From Clostridium sp. (GTDB lineage Bacteria; Bacillota; Clostridia; Clostridiales; Clostridiaceae), in the NCBI RefSeq assembly GCF_029267215.1, contig NZ_JARIDH010000016.1:1-58916 (forward strand): DNA of 58,916 nucleotides. Reading direction: 5' to 3'. A program made the position numbers and the translations under genes. Shown in pieces: positions 1 through 9,025 of this stretch (the stretch's first letter is position 1; each line of letters begins with the position of its first letter). The notes below the pieces were generated by a model. It worked only from the letters and a program-made list of their open reading frames with translations, searched no databases and was not told where the DNA came from.

Positions 1-734
1 GACCATTAAAAGAAGTGTTTTTACCAGTGTTTGGATGGACAATAGTGGTGGCAACATTAATAACCTTTGGAAGTTTTGCATTAGGATTAATTTTTGCAAT
101 AATACTATCTAATGAAGATATGAAAGAATCTTTTATTTATAAAGGAATATTAATATTACCTTGGGCTTTACCTGCAACAATTATAATAATAGCATTCCAA
201 GGATTATTAAATAGTCAATATGGAGCTATAAATCAACTTTTACTTAATTTACATATTATAAAAGAACCTATTATGTGGCTTACCACAGTAATGCCAGCTA
301 GATTAGCTTTAATTTTAGTAAGTATTTGGATTGGTTTCCCATATATGATGAATGTATGCTTAGGAGGATTATCATCAATTCAAGATACATATTATGAAGC
401 GGCAGATATTGATGGAGCTAATGAATTTCAGAAATTCTTTAAAATAACACTTCCATGTCTTACAAGAACAGCTTATCCTTTATTAATTGGATCATGGGCA
501 ATGAATTTTGGTAACTTTGGAGTAGCATTCTTATTATTCAAAGGTGGACCAGTTAGACCAAACTCACCATTTGCAGGATATACTGATATATTAGGGTCAG
601 CAGCATATAAAATGTCAACTCAATTTGGTAGATTCGAATTAGCAGCCACACTATCAATATTAATGTTTATTATTGTTGGTGTAATTTCATTTATTCAAAT
701 GAGAGCATCAGGACAGTTTAAAGAGGTGGATTAA
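1..734 (+). CDS. malF: Maltose/maltodextrin-type ABC transporter permease, MalF-like (5' end outside window)
   Basis: Inner permease subunit of a carbohydrate (CUT1) ABC importer. The reading frame is open from base 3, so the gene starts upstream of the window; the GTG at 15 is an internal codon, because the residues before it (PLKEV) align with PFKEI inside the second MalF at 17567. Several hydrophobic membrane segments are visible, and the cytoplasmic EAA loop that contacts the ATPase reads EAADIDGANEFQKFFKITLP. The protein resembles the second MalF (17567-18520) along its whole visible length, so this is a paralogue. The stop is followed after one base by the malG-like ATG, so the two are translationally coupled. 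Its binding-protein gene, if present, lies upstream. The exact sugar cannot be read from the sequence. Confidence 0.9.
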   Translation, partial: PLKEVFLPVFGWTIVVATLITFGSFALGLIFAIILSNEDMKESFIYKGILILPWALPATIIIIAFQGLLNSQYGAINQLLLNLHIIKEPIMWLTTVMPARLALILVSIWIGFPYMMNVCLGGLSSIQDTYYEAADIDGANEFQKFFKITLPCLTRTAYPLLIGSWAMNFGNFGVAFLLFKGGPVRPNSPFAGYTDILGSAAYKMSTQFGRFELAATLSILMFIIVGVISFIQMRASGQFKEVD

Positions 735-735
735 T

Positions 736-1626
736 ATGATTAGTAAAGTTATAAGAAACAAAGAATTAGCAACAACATTGGTTTATAAGAAAAAAATAAA
801 TAAAAAAAGAAGAGTTAAGCTTTGGATAAGTAGGTTATTTTTATGGGTATCAATACTTATAATAATTTTCCCAATATGGGCTATTATATCAGCTTCATTA
901 TCTCCTGGGACAAGCTTTTATGAAAATGGAATAATTCCTAAGGTAGTAACTTTTGACAACTATAAATATATATTTCAAGAAACAGATTTCTTAATATGGA
1001 TTAAAAATAGTTTAATAGTATGTTTATTTGTGTCAATTGTACAAGTTATAATGACTTTGCCAGCAGCATATGCCTTTAGTAGATTGAAATTTGCGGGAAA
1101 AAAATATGGATTAATGACACTTTTAATACTTCAAATGTTCCCAGCAACAATGGCAATTCCAGCTATATTATCAATTGCGTATAAGTTACCATTTGGTATG
1201 GATAATATACCGTTTTTAATAATAGTTTTATGTGGTTCAAGTGCTTATAATATATGGCTTATGAAAGGTTTTGTTGATGGAATACCTAAAGAGTTAGATG
1301 AATCAGGGTATGTTGATGGAGCGTCGCATTTTACAATATTTATAAAAATAATTCTTCCATTGTCAGTACCTATGTTAATAGTAATATTCTTCTTCTCATT
1401 TATAGGTACTTTCGGTGAATTCATGATTTCAGCTGCTCTTTTAAAAGCTCCAGAAGTAAAAACATTGATGCTTGGTTTAAATGGTATGATGAATAGTGGA
1501 TCTACTACAAGTTGGCCTATTTATGCAGCTGCTTCAATAGTTTCTACAATTCCTATAATGATTATATTTATATCAATTCAAAAATTTATAGCAAAAGGCT
1601 TAGTAGCTGGGGCTGTAAAAGAATAG
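736..1626 (+). CDS. malG: Maltose/maltodextrin-type ABC transporter permease, MalG-like
   Basis: Second permease subunit of the same importer, 296 residues, with a basic N-terminus and about six membrane spans. It is coupled to the upstream malF-like gene, with GAGGTGG just before the ATG. It is clearly paralogous to MalG at 18522, but its EAA loop reads DESGYVDGASHF where the other copy has EAAYVDGATTW, so the canonical EAA triplet is lost while the DGA core remains. No ATPase gene follows; the MalK encoded at 13649 could serve both permease pairs (inference). An IS30 element begins about 360 bases downstream. Confidence 0.9.
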   Translation: MISKVIRNKELATTLVYKKKINKKRRVKLWISRLFLWVSILIIIFPIWAIISASLSPGTSFYENGIIPKVVTFDNYKYIFQETDFLIWIKNSLIVCLFVSIVQVIMTLPAAYAFSRLKFAGKKYGLMTLLILQMFPATMAIPAILSIAYKLPFGMDNIPFLIIVLCGSSAYNIWLMKGFVDGIPKELDESGYVDGASHFTIFIKIILPLSVPMLIVIFFFSFIGTFGEFMISAALLKAPEVKTLMLGLNGMMNSGSTTSWPIYAAASIVSTIPIMIIFISIQKFIAKGLVAGAVKE

Positions 1627-1984
1627 AAAATATTAAGAGAAACTATACAAATAAAATATATAACTAAAATTATAGTAGTTATTATTGAAAACATTTCTAT
1701 TTTTAGAATATTAACTTCTTAGAAATAGATAAGTATATACAATAAAAAAACTTCAAAGTTTAGATATTCTATTATACTTGAAAATAATATCATAAAATGT
1801 AACTGGAAAATTAAATAATATGAAATCTATATTTAGTAAGCAATATTTTATTGTTTTAATTTCAATTATAATAGGGAGAGCATCCATGGCAGTAACCCTA
1901 AGAAGATATAAAACAGCAATTAAAATTTAGAGTGTAATTTTTATTATAATTTCCTTAAATTGCAAGATTAAATTATATAAAAGC
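1627..1984. other. Intergenic region between malG-like gene and IS30 element
   Basis: There is no credible gene here. An imperfect hairpin at 1697-1728 (CTATTTTTAGAA against TTCTTAGAAATAG) may end the permease transcript, but no T-run follows it. A 14-codon reading frame at 1888-1929 is too short to support. Confidence 0.4.
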
Positions 1985-2009
1985 TTAATTGTAAAATGAA
2001 ATTGAACTA
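1985..2009 (+). repeat. IS30 left terminal inverted repeat
   Basis: This 25-base segment matches the reverse complement of 3173-3197 at 22 positions. It lies 78 bases before the transposase ATG. Confidence 0.75.
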
Positions 2010-2087
2010 AATAAAAAATCCATGGTGGATTAAACTGTGTTATGATTTAATCGCGAAACAAAATACAACACACGGAGGATAATCACC

Positions 2088-3143
2088 ATGGAGTATCAAA
2101 ATCATAACACAGAGTCAAGAAAAAATAAATACTTAAATATGAAAGAGCGTATGATAGTTGAAATACGTCTTAAAGATGGATTTTCAGCTTACAAAATAGC
2201 AAAAGAACTAAATAGGCCTATAAACACCGTTTTAAACGAAATACGCCGTGGTACTACTAAGCAAATTAAGCAAGTCAAAGAATTTAATGTGTATTTTGCT
2301 GATACTGGTGAAGCTGTTTATAAGAAGAATCGCTTAAAATCTAGACGTAAATACAAACTATTAGAATGTAGTGATTTTATAAAATATGTAGTTGATAAAG
2401 TTAAGAATGATGACTGGTCTTTAGATGCATGTGTTGGTGAAGCTCTGCATTCATGTAGATTTAGTCCTTCTCAAATTATTTCAACAAAAACGCTTTATAA
2501 CTATGTAGACCTTGGCTTATTACCTATAAAAAATATAGATTTACCAGCTAAACTTCATAGAAATAAAAAGTCTACTAGAGTAAGAAATAATAAGAAAAAG
2601 CTTGGCACTAGCATTTCAGATCGTCCTAATTCTATTGAAAACCGTGAAGAATTTGGACATTGGGAAATAGACTGTGTATTAGGTGAAAAATCTAACATAG
2701 ATAACGTTTTGATAACACTTGTCGAGCGTAAAACTAGGTATGCTATAATATCTAAAATGCCTGCCCATTCAGCAATATCTGTTACAAATACCATTGAGAA
2801 GATTAAAGAGTTTTTTGGTAGTAAATTTAGCGAAGTATTTAAGAGTATAACTGCTGATAATGGATCTGAATTTGCAGATTTATCAGAACTTGAACAAAAA
2901 ACTGAAACTAAAACAAAAGTGTATTTCACTCATCCATATTCTTCATTTGAAAAAGGTACAAATGAGCGGCATAATGGCTTAATTAGACGTTTTATCCCAA
3001 AGGGAAAACGAATTTCAGACTACTCACTTGAAACTATATCTTTCATAGAAAATTAGATAAATACTCTTCCTAGAAAGCTTCTTGATTACAAGACTCCGGA
3101 AGAGTTATTTGAAATACACTTAGATGAAATATATTCATTATAA
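2088..3143 (+). pseudogene. IS30-family transposase interrupted by an in-frame amber codon
   Basis: DDE transposase of the IS30 type: an N-terminal helix-turn-helix (about residues 15-55) and an rve-like integrase core. The catalytic triad is visible as D195 (HWEID), D257 (TADNGSEF) and E293 (TNERHNG), all intact. The frame stops at TAG 3054-3056 after residue 322, but the same frame continues without shift through INTLPRKLLDYKTPEELFE and ends at TAA 3141-3143. This is the normal family C-terminus, so the TAG most likely arose from TGG (Trp) by one base change. The broken protein lacks only about 29 residues, so residual activity or readthrough cannot be excluded. The ATG follows CGGAGGATAATCACC. 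Confidence 0.85.
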
Positions 3144-3172
3144 TAATTAATTTTTAAATCATAATTAAGGAC

Positions 3173-3197
3173 TAGTTCAATTTGATTTTGCAATTTA
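3173..3197 (-). repeat. IS30 right terminal inverted repeat
   Basis: The inverted partner of 1985-2009. A further 7-bp palindrome pair (ACTAGTT at 3171 and AACTAGT at 3200) brackets it. Confidence 0.7.
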
Positions 3198-3217
3198 TAA
3201 ACTAGTTTTTTATTAAT

Positions 3218-3829
3218 TCAATTAACATTAAAGAAAACATGTTGACCTATGCTTTTTATTCCTGTTTTTTCAATGTTTTTCATCCACGAGCATGTAGAAA
3301 TCTTAGGGTTGTAAAAATATAATGCTTCATTTGTTGGATCATTGCCTTCTATAGCTTTTATGACAGCATCATAGCTATCATTATCAGGTACTGTGTTAAT
3401 TTTTCCATCTCTAACACAGGAAAAAGCATTTTTTTGAGTAACTACTCCTTCAACTGTATTTGGAAAATGGGAGTCAGTTGCTCTATTTAATATTACTGAA
3501 GCAACGGCTACTTTTCCGTCAAAAGGTTCACCTTTACTTTCTGCATATACAACTTGAGACATTAAGTATATATCATCCTTTGTTAGTGGAATAGTGCAGC
3601 TTGAATTTTTAAATACTGCAACAACTTCATCAGCTGTATTAAGGTTTAAGGCAGAATGAGTTGCTTCATTTGGATTAGTAGCTAATTGTACTAAGCCTAT
3701 ATAATCATTTTTGGTTACATGCTCATTTGAATGAGAAGTTGCTAAAATTTCCTTAGCGTTAATATTTATAATTAGGAATAAGGCGAAGGCAAAAAAGAAT
3801 AAGTAGTAATTATTAATATTCTTTCTCAT
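3218..3829 (-). CDS. SleB/CwlJ-type cell wall hydrolase, secreted
   Basis: 203 residues. An uncleaved or cleaved signal segment (about residues 8-25, YYLFFFAFALFLI) is followed by a linker of about 60 residues and a C-terminal hydrolase_2 (SleB/CwlJ) domain. The domain shows the family hallmarks: VVYAESKGEPFDGKVAVASVI, containing the conserved Glu, the asparagine of ILNR, and the C-terminal GQHVFFN. Family members are cortex-lytic or peptidoglycan hydrolases (lytic transglycosylases or amidases). A role in germination is possible but cannot be told from vegetative wall turnover here. There is a strong GGAGG ribosome site 5 bases before ATG. It lies 69 bases downstream of the coiled-coil membrane protein gene and may be co-transcribed with it. 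Confidence 0.85.
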   Translation of the reverse strand: MRKNINNYYLFFFAFALFLIININAKEILATSHSNEHVTKNDYIGLVQLATNPNEATHSALNLNTADEVVAVFKNSSCTIPLTKDDIYLMSQVVYAESKGEPFDGKVAVASVILNRATDSHFPNTVEGVVTQKNAFSCVRDGKINTVPDNDSYDAVIKAIEGNDPTNEALYFYNPKISTCSWMKNIEKTGIKSIGQHVFFNVN

Positions 3830-3898
3830 AAGAACCTCCTTTTGGTAATTATTTTACTTTGTATATTGTAACCAAAAAAACATAGATAATACGTATTT

Positions 3899-4861
3899 TT
3901 AATTTTTAATGTAAGCATCTAAGCATTTTTCAACGGCATTAAGGGAGGATAAAAATTCGTTAAAAAGTTTTTCAGATTTATCATAATACTCATCAGCATT
4001 GTTTTTACCATCAATTTCATCTATTAAGCCTTTGCGGAAATAGTTTATATAAGTACCATAGGCTTTTAATGATTTTTCTAAAGCTATGAATGAATCGTTA
4101 GCCTTTTCAGGTATTGGAAGAGAATATAAATCATTTTTAAGCTCTTGAAGAGATTCATTTTTATTATCTATATCATTAATTAATACTTTCAAATCTCTAT
4201 TAGAATTCTTTATTAATTTAGCAGTTTCAAATAATTTCTCGTCCATTGAAGAAAGCTTTAAAAGGATAGATTTCATAGCAACAATAAAATCATTTTTACG
4301 GTTTTGCATAAATTTTTTATCTCTATTACTTTTTATTAATTCATTTATATAATAAAAAATATCTTTAAGATAGGAATTATTTTCTTTGTAAAGATAAATA
4401 GGCACAAGGTTAGCTCTACAAATATAATAATAATTTTCACATTCTTCTTTTAGTTTTAATATAACTTCATATTCGGATGAAATCTTTGATGAATCAGGAT
4501 TATTTAATATATTTAATATTCCATTATAAAGTTCTTTGTTTTTATCTAATCCATTAGAAAGAGAGTTTAATAAATCTTTTCTTTTTGGAGAAACTGATAA
4601 AGATTTTAAATCATTTTCTATTATTGAAATTTTAGAAAGTTTATTTTCAATAGATTTTATATAATTTTCAGATGTTATGTTTTCCTTTTCTAGTTCATTT
4701 GTTAGATTAATTTCAGATATGGAACGTCCTAAATCTTCTATTAAGGATTTTTCATTATTAGATCTTATAAATGAGAAGCCTAGTACAAATAGAAGAATAA
4801 GAACACCGAATATTATATATATTAATGAGTTATCAATATACTTTTTATATTTGAATTTCAT
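3899..4861 (-). CDS. Membrane-anchored coiled-coil protein of unknown function
   Basis: 320 residues; not recognised as a named family. A single membrane segment near the N-terminus (about residues 10-28, IYIIFGVLILLFVLGFSFI) is followed by about 290 charged, helix-rich residues with Lys/Glu/Asn/Ser heptad-like patterns, presumably outside the membrane. The start is ATG 4861 rather than the ATG 15 bases further upstream, because GGAGG at 4870-4874 lies 8 bases before 4861 and overlaps the upstream candidate. It is divergent from cdaA with 160 bases between them and sits upstream of the wall hydrolase on the same strand, so an envelope role is plausible. Confidence 0.75.
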   Translation of the reverse strand: MKFKYKKYIDNSLIYIIFGVLILLFVLGFSFIRSNNEKSLIEDLGRSISEINLTNELEKENITSENYIKSIENKLSKISIIENDLKSLSVSPKRKDLLNSLSNGLDKNKELYNGILNILNNPDSSKISSEYEVILKLKEECENYYYICRANLVPIYLYKENNSYLKDIFYYINELIKSNRDKKFMQNRKNDFIVAMKSILLKLSSMDEKLFETAKLIKNSNRDLKVLINDIDNKNESLQELKNDLYSLPIPEKANDSFIALEKSLKAYGTYINYFRKGLIDEIDGKNNADEYYDKSEKLFNEFLSSLNAVEKCLDAYIKN

Positions 4862-5021
4862 TTTGCATACCTCCATATATTTTTTTTTATTAAAATATAT
4901 GAAAGAATATATGATAACATTACTTAGAATATGTAAAACTATGAATAAATCTTATAAAATATATTTTATAATCTTATTTTTATTGTATAATTTAATTGTT
5001 ACAGTAATGGAGGTGAGTTTG

Positions 5022-5879
5022 ATGCAAGAATTGATCATGATATTTACAAACAGTTTGAAAGATGTAACGATTTGGTCAGTTTTAGACATATTAATAGTTG
5101 CCTTTATATTTTATAAAGGATATATGCTTATTAAAGAGACTAGAGCAGAACAATTATTAAAAGGAATTTTATTAATACTAGTATTAATACCTATAAGTTA
5201 TATTTTAAGGTTACAAATGCTTAATTTTATTCTTACAAAGACAATTACAATTGGGGTATTATCAATAATTATTATTTTTCAACCAGAGATAAGAAGAGCC
5301 TTAGAACATATAGGAAGTACAGCATTTGATGATTTTCATGTTATTCAAGATGATGAAAAACTTGAAGAAGTTATAGATGAACTTGTTACAGCAGTAGAAA
5401 ATATGGCTGAAACAAAAACAGGAGCATTAATTGCTATAGAACAAGGAACTGGATTGAATGAAATAATAAATACAGGAACCAATTTAGATGCTATAATAAC
5501 ATCTGCTTTAATAGAGAATATATTCTTTAAAAATACTCCGTTACATGATGGGGCAACAATAGTAAGAAATGATAGAATTGTGTCAGCAGGATGTGTTCTT
5601 CCTCTTACAAATAATAATAAAATAAATAAAAAATTAGGAACAAGACATAGAGCTGGTATTGGGTTATCTGAAAATTCAGATGCATTAGTTATTATTGTGT
5701 CTGAAGAAACAGGGGCAATATCGTTAGCTGTTAAAGGAAGACTTACTAGAAATTATGACGGTAAGAAACTTAAGAGTATTTTATTAAAGGTTATGAGAAA
5801 TAGACGTGATAATAGAGGAAAATCTTACGGGGAGAAGGTGAGAGTATGCTTAAAAAAATTGAAGGGAAAAATTTCTTAG
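5022..5879 (+). CDS. cdaA: Diadenylate cyclase CdaA (c-di-AMP synthase)
   Basis: Makes cyclic di-AMP from two ATP at the membrane. 285 residues, the usual CdaA length. Three N-terminal membrane segments (about 16-35, 43-62, 68-86) are followed by the DAC domain with the signature residues D176-G177-A178 (LHDGAT) and R208-H209-R210 (GTRHRAG). The start is ATG 5022, 9 bases after GGAGG; the open frame extends upstream but overlaps the divergent gene and encodes no family sequence. The downstream cdaR starts inside the last 34 bases, as is typical. In Bacilli these two genes are usually followed by glmM; here glmM is 28 kb away at 35077. Confidence 0.97.
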   Translation: MQELIMIFTNSLKDVTIWSVLDILIVAFIFYKGYMLIKETRAEQLLKGILLILVLIPISYILRLQMLNFILTKTITIGVLSIIIIFQPEIRRALEHIGSTAFDDFHVIQDDEKLEEVIDELVTAVENMAETKTGALIAIEQGTGLNEIINTGTNLDAIITSALIENIFFKNTPLHDGATIVRNDRIVSAGCVLPLTNNNKINKKLGTRHRAGIGLSENSDALVIIVSEETGAISLAVKGRLTRNYDGKKLKSILLKVMRNRRDNRGKSYGEKVRVCLKKLKGKIS

Positions 5880-7168
5880 TAAAATTTATATGCTTACTAC
5901 TATCTTTTTCACTTTGGTTGTACATAATAAATGTAGAAAATCCAGTTAGAGAATACACATTAAAGGGTGTACCAGTACAGATTGTTAATGCAGATATGCT
6001 TAAGGAATATAATTTGGTAATGGCACCTAATCAAAATTTAACTGTGGATTTAAATTTAGAAGGGCCGTCTAGTGATATATATAAAGTAAAAAAGGAACAG
6101 TTTAAAGTAGTATTGAATTTAGGAGCATATGTTTTAAAAGAAGGAGATAATAATATTCCAGTAGAGATAGCTAACTATCCTACTAATATAAATATAAAAA
6201 ATAATGGTTTTTTAAGGGTTAATGTGGTTTTAGATAAATATCAAGAAAAAAGCCTTCCAATAGAGAGTAAAATAAAAGTTAATACTGAAAAGGGAACTTA
6301 TGCAGATAAGATTTCAATAAATCCAGAAAATGCAACAGTATCAGGAGCACAATCCTTAGTTAATAAGATAAAATTCTTAGAAGTTAAAGGAGAAATAAAT
6401 GATGTTAATAAGGCTGTAAATATGAGTTTACCAGTTGTTGCAATTGATGGAAGTGGAAATGAAATTGATAATGTGAAAATAAATCCAAGTAAAGTTGATG
6501 TATCATTTGGAGTTAAAAAATCAAAAGAAGTCCCTGTAAATATAATAACAACAGGCACACCAAAAGAAGGATTAGCATTAAAATCTATCACACCAAGTGT
6601 GACAAAGGTTATATTGTTAGGTTCAGAGGATGCATTAAGTAAAGTGAATTTTGTAGAATCTTCTCCAATAGATATTTCACAGTTTGGTGATGATTCTGAG
6701 GTATCAACAGTTTTAAAAATACCAAATGGTGTTACTCTTGAATCAAGTAATTTAGCTCAAATAAAGGTTAAGTTAGCTTTTAGTAAGGATATACAAAAAG
6801 AAATAGAGGTTCCAGTAATTTTAGAGGGAACTTTAGAGGGTTATACTTCTGAAACTGATGTTAAAAATATAAAGGTAACAGTTGATGGACCAGAAGAAGT
6901 TGTTAATACCATTGATCCAAGTAAATTTGCGTATAAGATTAATGTATCAAAACTTAATGCTCAGGGAGAATCAGTTAAAGTTTCAATAACAAATCCTTTT
7001 GATAATATTAAGATAATTAAAACTGATCCAACAGAAGTAAAAGTAAGTTTTAAAAAGAATGAAGAGTCAGGAAATACTACAGAAAATAATAGTAATAAAA
7101 CAAAGGTTTCAAAAGATTCGAAGACTGAGCCAGTAACTAACAACAAAACAACAAACAATAATCAATAA
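5846..7168 (+). CDS. cdaR: CdaA regulatory protein CdaR (YbbR-domain protein)
   Basis: 440 residues. One N-terminal membrane anchor (about residues 10-27, LLLSFSLWLYIINV) is followed by repeated extracytoplasmic YbbR domains, recognisable from repeated VPV and LEG/VDGP-type turns at about 35-120, 125-210, 215-310 and 315-405. The tail from about residue 405 is low-complexity (Asn/Thr/Lys/Ser), probably a flexible wall-facing extension. CdaR family members bind CdaA and tune its activity. The ATG lies inside the end of cdaA, so translation is coupled. Confidence 0.95.
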   Translation: MLKKIEGKNFLVKFICLLLSFSLWLYIINVENPVREYTLKGVPVQIVNADMLKEYNLVMAPNQNLTVDLNLEGPSSDIYKVKKEQFKVVLNLGAYVLKEGDNNIPVEIANYPTNINIKNNGFLRVNVVLDKYQEKSLPIESKIKVNTEKGTYADKISINPENATVSGAQSLVNKIKFLEVKGEINDVNKAVNMSLPVVAIDGSGNEIDNVKINPSKVDVSFGVKKSKEVPVNIITTGTPKEGLALKSITPSVTKVILLGSEDALSKVNFVESSPIDISQFGDDSEVSTVLKIPNGVTLESSNLAQIKVKLAFSKDIQKEIEVPVILEGTLEGYTSETDVKNIKVTVDGPEEVVNTIDPSKFAYKINVSKLNAQGESVKVSITNPFDNIKIIKTDPTEVKVSFKKNEESGNTTENNSNKTKVSKDSKTEPVTNNKTTNNNQ

Positions 7169-7169
7169 A

Positions 7170-7208
7170 TTTTACCACAGATTACTTTAGAGTGATTCTG
7201 TGGTAAAA
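7170..7208 (+). terminator. Terminator hairpin after cdaAR
   Basis: A perfect 11-bp stem (TTTTACCACAG with CTGTGGTAAAA) around a 17-base loop, 1 base after the cdaR stop. The A/T tracts are part of the stem, so it could work in both directions. Confidence 0.75.
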
Positions 7209-7243
7209 TAATTTACTAAGGAAAATAAAATGGAGGAAAATTT

Positions 7244-8845
7244 ATGACTATTAGAATAAATAATATTAGTTTAGATATAAATGAAGATTTAGAATTACTT
7301 AGAAATAAATTGTCCAAAAAACTTAGGATGTCTAAGAATGAAATTGGTGATATAAAAATAATAAAAGAATCAATAGATGCAAGAAAGAAAAATCTTATAA
7401 AATTCAATTATTGCGTAAACATAGAGCATAAGGATGAAGCAAAAATAGTTGCTAGACTTAATGATAAAGATGTTAAGATAGAAACTGTTAATTATGATTT
7501 CGATTTTGATTTTGGAAATAGGAAATTAGAACATAGACCAGTAGTTGTTGGTCTTGGACCAGCAGGACTTTTTGCGTCACTTTTACTAGCTAAAAAAGGA
7601 TTTAATCCTATTGTTTTTGAAAGAGGAGAAGATGTTGATTCAAGAAGTAAGACAGTTGAAGAGTTTTGGAATACTGGAAAGCTAAATCCTGAATCTAATG
7701 TACAATTTGGAGAAGGGGGAGCAGGAGCTTTTTCAGATGGTAAGCTTACAACTAGAATAAAAGATACAAGATGTGATTTTGTTTTAGAGGCATTAGTTAG
7801 AAATGGTGCTCCAGAAGAAATAATATATAAAGGTAAACCTCATGTTGGAACAGACATATTAAAAAATGTTGTTAAAAATATAAGAAAAGAAATAATAAGA
7901 CATGGTGGAGAAGTACATTTTAATTCAAGATTTGAAGGATTAATTAAGAAAGATAATAAATTAAAAGGAATTAAGGTAAATGGCGAAGAGGTTCCATGTG
8001 AAGTAGCTATATTAGCTTTAGGACATAGTTCAAGAGATACATATGAGATGTTATTTAATGAAGGTATATTCATGAAACAAAAACCTTTTGCTATAGGAGT
8101 AAGGGTAGAACATCCACAGGAAATTATAAATATAAGTCAGTTTGGAGAAAAGTATGCTAACCATCCAAGACTTAAAGCTGCAGAGTATAGATTAGCATAT
8201 CAAAGTAAAACTTTAGATAGAGCTATATATTCTTTTTGTATGTGTCCAGGTGGAGTAGTTGTTAATGCTTCTTCAGAAGAAAAGAGATTATGCGTAAATG
8301 GAATGAGTTATCATGCAAGAGATAAGGAAAATGCTAACTCCGCTTTAGTTGTAACTGTTGGGCCAAATGATTTTGGGGGAGAACATCCTTTAGAAGGTAT
8401 GAAATTCCAAAGGCATTATGAAGAGCTTGCTTTTAAATTAGGAGGAAGTAATTATAATACACCTATTCAATTATTAGGTGATTTTATGGAGGATAGGGTT
8501 TCAACTAAATTAGGTAAAGTAAATCCTAGTGTTTTAAGTAATGATTACAGATTTGAAGATTTAAGAAAATGTCTACCTTCTTATGTAATATCAGGAATAA
8601 AAGAAGGTATAGGTGATTTTGATAGAAAGATAAAAGGATTTGGTCATCCAGACAGTATATTAACAGGAATAGAAACAAGAACCTCAGCACCAGTTAGAAT
8701 AGAGAGAAATGAAAAGCTTCAAAGTATTTCACTTCAAGGCTTATATCCAGCAGGAGAAGGTGCAGGGTTTGCAGGTGGAATAGTTTCAGCAGCTGTAGAT
8801 GGATTAAAGGTCGCAGAAAATATAATGAAAGAATTTTATATTTAG
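7244..8845 (+). CDS. FAD-dependent dehydrogenase (COG2509-type NAD(P)/FAD oxidoreductase)
   Basis: 533 residues. The N-terminal about 90 residues form a small alpha/beta extension typical of this family. A Rossmann dinucleotide fold starts at about residue 98 (VVVGLGPAGLFAS, GxGxxG) and continues with the acidic strand end VFERGED. The C-terminal GLYPAGEGAGFAGGIVSAAVDG is the second flavin-contact motif. It contains C-x-C elements (FCMCPGG). Substrate unknown; the family is annotated as a geranylgeranyl-reductase-like or uncharacterised dehydrogenase. GGAGG precedes the ATG by 7 bases. It stands alone between two terminators. Confidence 0.85.
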   Translation: MTIRINNISLDINEDLELLRNKLSKKLRMSKNEIGDIKIIKESIDARKKNLIKFNYCVNIEHKDEAKIVARLNDKDVKIETVNYDFDFDFGNRKLEHRPVVVGLGPAGLFASLLLAKKGFNPIVFERGEDVDSRSKTVEEFWNTGKLNPESNVQFGEGGAGAFSDGKLTTRIKDTRCDFVLEALVRNGAPEEIIYKGKPHVGTDILKNVVKNIRKEIIRHGGEVHFNSRFEGLIKKDNKLKGIKVNGEEVPCEVAILALGHSSRDTYEMLFNEGIFMKQKPFAIGVRVEHPQEIINISQFGEKYANHPRLKAAEYRLAYQSKTLDRAIYSFCMCPGGVVVNASSEEKRLCVNGMSYHARDKENANSALVVTVGPNDFGGEHPLEGMKFQRHYEELAFKLGGSNYNTPIQLLGDFMEDRVSTKLGKVNPSVLSNDYRFEDLRKCLPSYVISGIKEGIGDFDRKIKGFGHPDSILTGIETRTSAPVRIERNEKLQSISLQGLYPAGEGAGFAGGIVSAAVDGLKVAENIMKEFYI

Positions 8846-8877
8846 AGTCTAAAAATTAAATGAAAAATAATAAATTG

Positions 8878-8914
8878 AATATTCTGAAAACTTATGTTTT
8901 CAGAATATTTTTTG
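8878..8914 (+). terminator. Rho-independent terminator after the FAD oxidoreductase
   Basis: A 14-bp perfect stem (AATATTCTGAAAAC / GTTTTCAGAATATT) with a TTAT loop, followed by a T-run. Confidence 0.9.
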
Positions 8915-8949
8915 GTAGAATATAGATAAGGTAGTTAATTTTGAAAAGA

Positions 8950-8974
8950 AAATTTGTGTAAGCAAATTTTTTTT
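8950..8974 (+). terminator. Small hairpin with T-run upstream of ptb
   Basis: AAATTTG at 8950-8956 pairs with CAAATTT at 8963-8969, followed by a run of T. It lies about 55 bases before ptb, so it may be an attenuator in the ptb leader or simply a second weak terminator. No regulatory input is visible. Confidence 0.4.
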
Positions 8975-9025
8975 ATTTATAATTGTTATAAATTTAACAA
9001 AATTAAAGAAAGAGGATTGAGTATT

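Larger units (their letters stand above)
1985..3197 (+). mobile_element. IS30-family insertion sequence
   Basis: An element of about 1.2 kb with one transposase gene, bounded by imperfect 25-bp terminal inverted repeats at 1985-2009 and 3173-3197 (22 of 25 positions agree; both inner ends read AAATTGAACTA in inward orientation). It sits between the malG-like gene and the convergent wall-hydrolase gene and disrupts neither. The element boundaries are inferred from the repeats. No target duplication is obvious, and IS30 elements usually make very short ones. The transposase frame carries an internal amber codon, so the copy may be inactive. Confidence 0.85.

Noticed and set aside
1888-1929. 14-codon reading frame after the malG-like gene, preceded by GGGAGAG
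   Set aside because: Too short, no family, and the ribosome-site match may be chance; no nearby regulatory logic.
2555-2929. Minus-strand open frame inside the transposase gene
   Set aside because: It is antisense to a well-supported coding frame, has no ribosome site and no recognisable protein.
3899-4861. Coiled-coil membrane protein as a chemoreceptor or histidine kinase sensor
   Set aside because: It has a single membrane span and no HAMP, signalling hairpin or kinase motifs.
4677-5021. Long in-frame N-terminal extension of cdaA
   Set aside because: It overlaps the divergent gene on the other strand, encodes no family sequence, and a strong GGAGG sits just before ATG 5022, where CdaA normally begins.
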